DNA of 64,000 bases, from assembly GCA_964371405.1 (NCBI GenBank), contig CAYJLV010000001.1, positions 1-64,000 on the forward strand, given 5' to 3'. The stretch's first letter is position 1. Every line of letters begins with the position of its first letter. The position numbers and the translations under genes were made by a program. The notes beneath the pieces were generated by a model. It was not told the origin of the DNA and did not search any database. It saw nothing but the letters and a program-made list of their open reading frames with translations. Source of the DNA: JAMHWF01 sp964371405. Its GTDB lineage: Bacteria > Pseudomonadota > Gammaproteobacteria > Burkholderiales > Burkholderiaceae_C. Of the stretch, positions 60,098-64,000 are shown in pieces.

Positions 60098-60691
60098 CTA
60101 CAGCAGGCCACGTTCCGCAAACGACAGCACCGTGTCGCCGGCGACGATCAGGTGGTCGATGACGCGCACGTCCACCAGACCCAGCGCCGACTTGAGGGTC
60201 TGGGTCAGGTACTCGTCGGGCCGACTTGGTTCGGCCACGCTCGAGGGGTGGTTGTGGGCTAGCGCCACGGCGGCGGCGTTGTGTGCCAGCACGCCTTTGA
60301 CGACCTCGCGGGGGTAGACCGAGGTCTGAGTCAGGGTGCCGCGGAACAACTGCGCTGCCTCGATGACGTGGTGGTGAGCGTCGAGGTAGACGACGATGAA
60401 AACTTCGTGTTCCAGACCCGCGCAGTACAGGCGCAGCCATTCGCGCAAGACCTGCGGCGAGTCCATCACCGGGCGGCTCTGCATTCGGGCGTGCAGGTCG
60501 CGCAGCAGCAGTTCACGGGCGACCGTGAGCTTGCGCTGCAGCCGATCTTCGGCGGTGGCGACGTTCGCGCCTGGGATGCTGAGGTAGGTCGGTGCTGCAT
60601 CGGCCAGCACCACGGCGGCAGATTCGGGGATTGGGGGCGAGAGCAACTCGCCGACCAGTGCTTCGCGCGACAGCGCGGACAGGTTCTGCAT
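60098..60691 (-). CDS. radC: RadC-like JAB-domain protein
   Basis: 197 residues, shorter than chromosomal RadC by loss of most of the N-terminal helix-hairpin-helix. The JAB/MPN+ metal motif is present: ALAHNHPSSVAEPSRPD, with upstream Glu in EHEVFIVVYLD. RadC-like JAB proteins are common on ICEs and in mobile islands; the biochemical role is uncertain. Start 60691 has CTGGAGAACGCC upstream. The symbol denotes the family only. Confidence 0.88.
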   Translation of the reverse strand: MQNLSALSREALVGELLSPPIPESAAVVLADAAPTYLSIPGANVATAEDRLQRKLTVARELLLRDLHARMQSRPVMDSPQVLREWLRLYCAGLEHEVFIVVYLDAHHHVIEAAQLFRGTLTQTSVYPREVVKGVLAHNAAAVALAHNHPSSVAEPSRPDEYLTQTLKSALGLVDVRVIDHLIVAGDTVLSFAERGLL

Positions 60692-61098
60692 GGCGTTCTC
60701 CAGGGGTGAGGGTGGGAACGCCGTCCCCAGCGGGAACGGGGTTCCCGAGGGATGCGCATGAATGGGCATGCGCGGCTGAATGGCAGGTATCGACTGCAAC
60801 GCCTGACGAGGTCAGGTCCTCCATGCGGAGGGATCGATCCGAAGACCGAGGGGCACGGCCAGTGTGGCGGCGGGGGGTCGAGCGGACAACCGGAGGTCGC
60901 GCGTTGCCACCCGAAAGCGGCGGCGAATGCTTCCGCGCTGCACGTCGTCGTGCAATTGCCACGGCCGCGGTCCGAATACCGCCGCAGTCCGGCTGGAGTC
61001 CGACCTGACGTCGACTTTCAAGAACGGCGCAGAAACCTGCGGACAGGCGTTTTGAGATGCGGCACCATGCACGCTCGGCTCCCCTTTGGAGCGATGCC
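60692..61098. repeat. Leader hairpins and non-coding stretch
   Basis: No supported gene. Hairpins CGGGAAC/GTTCCCG (60731-60737, 60741-60747) and GCGCATG/CATGCGC (60754-60760, 60767-60773) lie in the radC-like leader; the GCGCAT core recurs in the DUF932 leader palindrome. Confidence 0.55.
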
Positions 61099-61335
61099 AT
61101 GCTCCGTTTTAACCAGCAAGTCCGACTCACCCGCCGCGAGGTCGAGCGCTTCGTGAAGATCACCGACTTGCCGCCGGAGAACATCCGAACGCTGGCGGAC
61201 TTCGACGCCTACATCGCCCGTTGCAAAGCCCACTACTGGGGGGTGTCTCACGACACCCGCTTCCTGCACTGGCTGATAGACCGCGAGCGTGATCGCTGCT
61301 GCAACGATAGGGTGAGTTGCAGCTTGGTAACTTGA
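61099..61335 (+). CDS. Small backbone-end protein, possibly truncated
   Basis: 78 residues (LRFNQQVRLTRREVERFVKITDLPPENIRTLADFDAYIARCKAHYWG...RFLHWLIDRERDRC). ATG 61099 has GGAGCGATGCC upstream. Helical; the last dozen residues (NDRVSCSLVT) look unlike the rest and may result from truncation by a junction. I recall no family. Positioned at the apparent right edge of the backbone. Confidence 0.55.
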   Translation: MLRFNQQVRLTRREVERFVKITDLPPENIRTLADFDAYIARCKAHYWGVSHDTRFLHWLIDRERDRCCNDRVSCSLVT

Positions 61336-61545
61336 CCAAGGGGTGGTAAGGCGCCGATCGTCCGAGAGGTAGCCAACGGCCCGAACCTTCCAATTCTGTG
61401 AGCAACCGGCGGCAAAGTCTGTCGCTTCACCAATGGCAGAGTCCCACCATCACCGACCCTCGTTCAGGTAAAGGGGTGGCCGGATTCGCGTGCGTTCACT
61501 AGGCCGGATACGTTGGTTGTGATGTTCCATGATGTTCCGGTTGGT
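61336..61545. other. Possible element-edge spacer
   Basis: 210 bp without a gene. No tRNA or obvious att repeat is recognised. Base composition here is less extreme than the flanks, and the stretch contains direct copies of GATGTTCC (61521-61528 and 61531-61538). Confidence 0.35.
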
Positions 61546-61573
61546 TTGACAAACCCAGCTGTGACGCTATCAT
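61546..61573 (+). promoter_or_regulatory. Predicted sigma70 promoter of the GTPase gene
   Basis: TTGACA (61546-61551) and TATCAT (61568-61573) with a 16-bp spacer. Upstream direct repeats GATGTTCC (61521-61538) and the inverted copy GGAACATC (61585-61592) after the -10 could be operator elements. Confidence 0.7.
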
Positions 61574-61603
61574 CGCCACACTTTGGAACATCAGAGGTCC
61601 GTC

Positions 61604-63883
61604 ATGGCCCAGCCTTACACCGCCACCGCCAAGCAGAACCCTGGTCGCCCGTCGTGGTTGGTCGAATTCCGGCATCCGCTGCGCATGGACAGCGCCGACA
61701 AGCCCGGGAAGAAGACGCGCAAGGGCCTCGGGACGGCTGACGCGGGCCGGGCGCAGCACCTCGCCGGCCAACTCAACGAACTGCTCGCGAACGAGGCCCT
61801 CTGGTCCTTGGGGGCGCGTGGCGAGGCAGAGAAGCTCTACGAGCCCGAGGTCATCGAAATCTTCTACGGCGAAATCGAACCGCGAACTTCGGACGCGCGG
61901 CCGCTGCGCGACAAATTTCTGCCCTTCCCAAAGCGCGAGGACGGCTACGCCAAGGTGGTGATGCTTGGTGTGCCAGGCGCCGGCAAGACCACGCTGGTGC
62001 GCCAACTCATCGGCACGAATCCGAAGCGCGAGGCGTTTCCCTCGACGTCGCTCAATCGCACCACCACGTTTCCAACCGAACTCGTCTTGAAGCCGGGTCG
62101 GCTCGATGCGGTAGTTACCTTCATGTCCGAGCACGAGACCCGCTTCGAAGTCGAGGAATGCGTGTCTGCGGCCATCGTGGAGGCGGTGGAAGGCGACCTG
62201 CCGCTGGTCGCGCGCACGTTCCTCGAAAAGAGCGACATGCGCTTTCGCTTGAAGTACCTGCTGGGCGACCTCGACGAGGAAGTGGGAGAGGTGGACCCCT
62301 ATGCCGACGAAGACCCGGAAGAAGTGACGCCCGAGGGCGACGAAGCGGCGCAGCTTAACGAGGACGAGCGCCGACGCAATGCCGCGAAGGTTCAGGAGTA
62401 CATCGAGCGGATGTTTGGCATCGCGGCCAGATGCAAAGCTGCCATCGAAGCTGAGCACGGTGAACTGCTGCAGATGTTGCCCGCAGACCGCGCCGCGGCG
62501 CTCGACCTCATTGAAGAACAGGCCGATGCCTCTGAGGATTTCCTCGAACTGGTTTCGGACATCCTCGACGAACTGCGCTCGAAGTTCGAGAACGTCACCG
62601 TGGGCAAGTTCGACAAGACCACCACCGGATGGCCGAAGGCGTGGCTGATGAAAGCAGCGTCCGAAGAGCGCGCACAGTTCCTGGCCGCGCTCCGCTTCTT
62701 CTCCGGAATCAGCGACCGCTTGTGGGGTCGGCTGCTGACCCCGCTTGTGAACGGTATGCGCGTTCAAGGCCCGTTCAAGGCCGAGTGGGCGTCCACCGAA
62801 CCCCGGCTGGTCCTGATGGACACGGAAGGTCTTGGGCACAAGGCCAACTCGACGGCCGACCTGCCGGAACAGACGGCAACGCTGCTGCATGAGGCTGATG
62901 TCATCCTGTTGGTGGACAGCGCGAAGAACGGGCTGACCAACTACGCCGCCGGCAAGGCGTTGGAGAGCATCGCGAACTCCGGCCTGACCCGGAAACTGGC
63001 GATGGTGTTCACGCACATGGACATGGCCTCGGCATCCGGCCTGAAGGGGCAGCGTCTGCACGACCAGGTCTTCTCCGGGCTGCGCAACGTCGTCGACAAC
63101 CAACTGTCGAAGTCATTGACACCCGAGTCTTCGCGCTTCCTGCTCGAGCGGCTGCAAGGCCAAACCTACTACGTCGGCCGTATCGACAAGGCTGACCCCA
63201 GGGGTGCAGAGCCCGAACTCAACCGGCTCCTGACCCATTTGATGGCCGAACAGCCGCCGGTCATCAAGCCGGTTTCTGTGCCGCAGTACAACCCGGCGTT
63301 CCTGATGATGGCCATCCAGGAAGCCGCACGAGACTTTCGCCGGCAGTGGCAAGGCATCCTTGGCATTTCCCACGATTCCGACCACAAGCCGAAGTCGTGG
63401 CAGACCATCAAGGCCCTCAGCCGCCGCTACGCCGAGAACTGGGGCGAGAACTTCGAGCTTCGCCCAACGGCGAATCTGCGGACGACGCTGGAGGCAGCCG
63501 TTTCTAGGTTCCTGGAGGGGCCCATTGGATGGTCGGGTGACCCCACGCCCGAGCAAAAGCGGGACGCCATCGAGCGCTTGAAGACGGCGGTCACCAAGCA
63601 GCTCCCCGACCTCGCGCGACGGCGCTTGCGAGAGCAGCCTCAACCGTCTTGGCACGAGGCATGGGTGCCGCGTGGAACCGGCAGCACCATCACGCGGCGC
63701 ATCCGTATCGAAGGCATCTACCAGCGCTGGGTTCCGATTCCGGAATCGCGCGGCGACCAGGCCGTTGTCGACTTCATGAAAGAGATGGAACACGCGGTGA
63801 ACACGGCGCTGCAGGAGTTCGAAGCCCAGGTGAAGGCTGAGGCCGAGAGTAGCGCTGCAGCCTCGAAGGTGTCCCTCCGGTAA
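61604..63883 (+). CDS. Large GTPase-like protein, unknown system
   Basis: 759 residues; ATG 61604 with AGAGG upstream. Residues 15-70 (WLVEFRHPLRMDSADKPGKKTRKGLGTADAGRAQHLAGQLNELLANEALW) resemble the AP2-like arm-binding start of phage integrases. Then a P-loop GVPGAGKTTLV (G1, about 122), an acidic insert (about 222-262), DTEGLG (G3, D406), LLVDSAK and THMD (G4-like, about 470; Lys of TKxD replaced by His). The G1 to G3 distance of about 280 residues is very large. No membrane segment or nuclease motif seen. It is monocistronic here. Dynamin-like/GTPase defence proteins are one option; I do not recognise a specific family. Confidence 0.7.
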   Translation: MAQPYTATAKQNPGRPSWLVEFRHPLRMDSADKPGKKTRKGLGTADAGRAQHLAGQLNELLANEALWSLGARGEAEKLYEPEVIEIFYGEIEPRTSDARPLRDKFLPFPKREDGYAKVVMLGVPGAGKTTLVRQLIGTNPKREAFPSTSLNRTTTFPTELVLKPGRLDAVVTFMSEHETRFEVEECVSAAIVEAVEGDLPLVARTFLEKSDMRFRLKYLLGDLDEEVGEVDPYADEDPEEVTPEGDEAAQLNEDERRRNAAKVQEYIERMFGIAARCKAAIEAEHGELLQMLPADRAAALDLIEEQADASEDFLELVSDILDELRSKFENVTVGKFDKTTTGWPKAWLMKAASEERAQFLAALRFFSGISDRLWGRLLTPLVNGMRVQGPFKAEWASTEPRLVLMDTEGLGHKANSTADLPEQTATLLHEADVILLVDSAKNGLTNYAAGKALESIANSGLTRKLAMVFTHMDMASASGLKGQRLHDQVFSGLRNVVDNQLSKSLTPESSRFLLERLQGQTYYVGRIDKADPRGAEPELNRLLTHLMAEQPPVIKPVSVPQYNPAFLMMAIQEAARDFRRQWQGILGISHDSDHKPKSWQTIKALSRRYAENWGENFELRPTANLRTTLEAAVSRFLEGPIGWSGDPTPEQKRDAIERLKTAVTKQLPDLARRRLREQPQPSWHEAWVPRGTGSTITRRIRIEGIYQRWVPIPESRGDQAVVDFMKEMEHAVNTALQEFEAQVKAEAESSAAASKVSLR

Positions 63884-64000
63884 GGCAGCTTGATTTCGAC
63901 TGAAGCGGCCGCGTAGGTCCTACAGAGAGGTACCAGGCGGCCGTCGGCGTTTCCCCTGGCTTGCGTTCCAGGTTCAGCTCGCCTACTCTGCGGCCCCATG
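63884..64000. other. Downstream of GTPase gene, no supported gene
   Basis: 117 bp to the window edge. No ORF of support and no clear intrinsic terminator seen. A gene may start beyond the edge. Confidence 0.4.

Noticed and set aside
61336..61603. tRNA gene or att site in the spacer before the GTPase
   Set aside because: No cloverleaf or CCA-type 3' end could be found by eye, and no repeat to the left end is visible within the window.
1..64000. CRISPR array
   Set aside because: No regularly spaced direct repeats with unique spacers anywhere; recurrent repeats are single leader hairpins.
1..64000. Insertion sequences or transposases
   Set aside because: No DDE transposase motif or terminal inverted repeat pair was recognised, despite several rearranged genes.

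Overview
The window is uniformly GC-rich. Its heavy-metal genes (czc, pbr/cad, a czcP-type ATPase, czcI) and the style of its mobile-element genes fit a Burkholderiales betaproteobacterium, probably Comamonadaceae-like; this is inferred from gene content, with no 16S or other marker to confirm it. The DNA reads as part of an integrative and conjugative element or related large plasmid whose conserved backbone is interrupted by about 32 kb of metal-resistance cargo. No conjugation (T4SS/relaxase) genes lie inside the window.

Left backbone (about 1-12,030): a partial HEPN-like gene, a DUF6387-like protein, a 54-residue protein and an OLD-type ATPase stub with a damaged Walker A come first. Next is the apparent control switch: FlhC-like and FlhD-like activators (the SetCD/AcaCD type) on the minus strand, and a divergent CI/LexA-like repressor whose two catalytic residues are both replaced. 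Then come maintenance genes in one direction (DUF932, zinc-ribbon/Toprim primase, GHKL ATPase, three small proteins), a DUF1845/AcaB-like regulator and an AlpA-like regulator.

Metal island (about 12,050-44,330): it opens with decayed pieces (rhodanese, metallo-beta-lactamase fold, MFS, CzcE-like). It then carries a cadR/cadA/DUF3703/zinc-ribbon/lspA/dsbB/dsbA operon behind a typical MerR-type promoter, a TelA-TerD-unknown-vWA group, an outer-membrane protein, phosphoglucomutase and a CDF exporter. Several truncated genes follow. The far side is a minus-strand block: czcP-type ATPase, CusF-like protein, lipoproteins, an EptA/MCR-type lipid A phosphoethanolamine transferase, a PII-like protein, CzcA, CzcB, CzcC, CzcI and a small repeat protein. 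Two nearly identical 20-bp palindromes of the cop-box type sit at the two ends of the island.

Right backbone (about 44,400-61,335): a structured non-coding stretch ending in an intrinsic terminator, a 1,683-residue methyltransferase-helicase (DarB-like), a degenerate tyrosine recombinase, DUF1173, an RDF-like protein, an SbcD/SbcC-like nuclease pair with an unusual C-x8-C hook, small coupled genes and a RadC-like protein. Many backbone genes have a strong hairpin in the untranslated leader. The element may end near 61.3-61.6 kb. Beyond it, under its own promoter, is a 759-residue large GTPase-like protein that I cannot assign to a known system and that is the best candidate for something undescribed (possibly defence).
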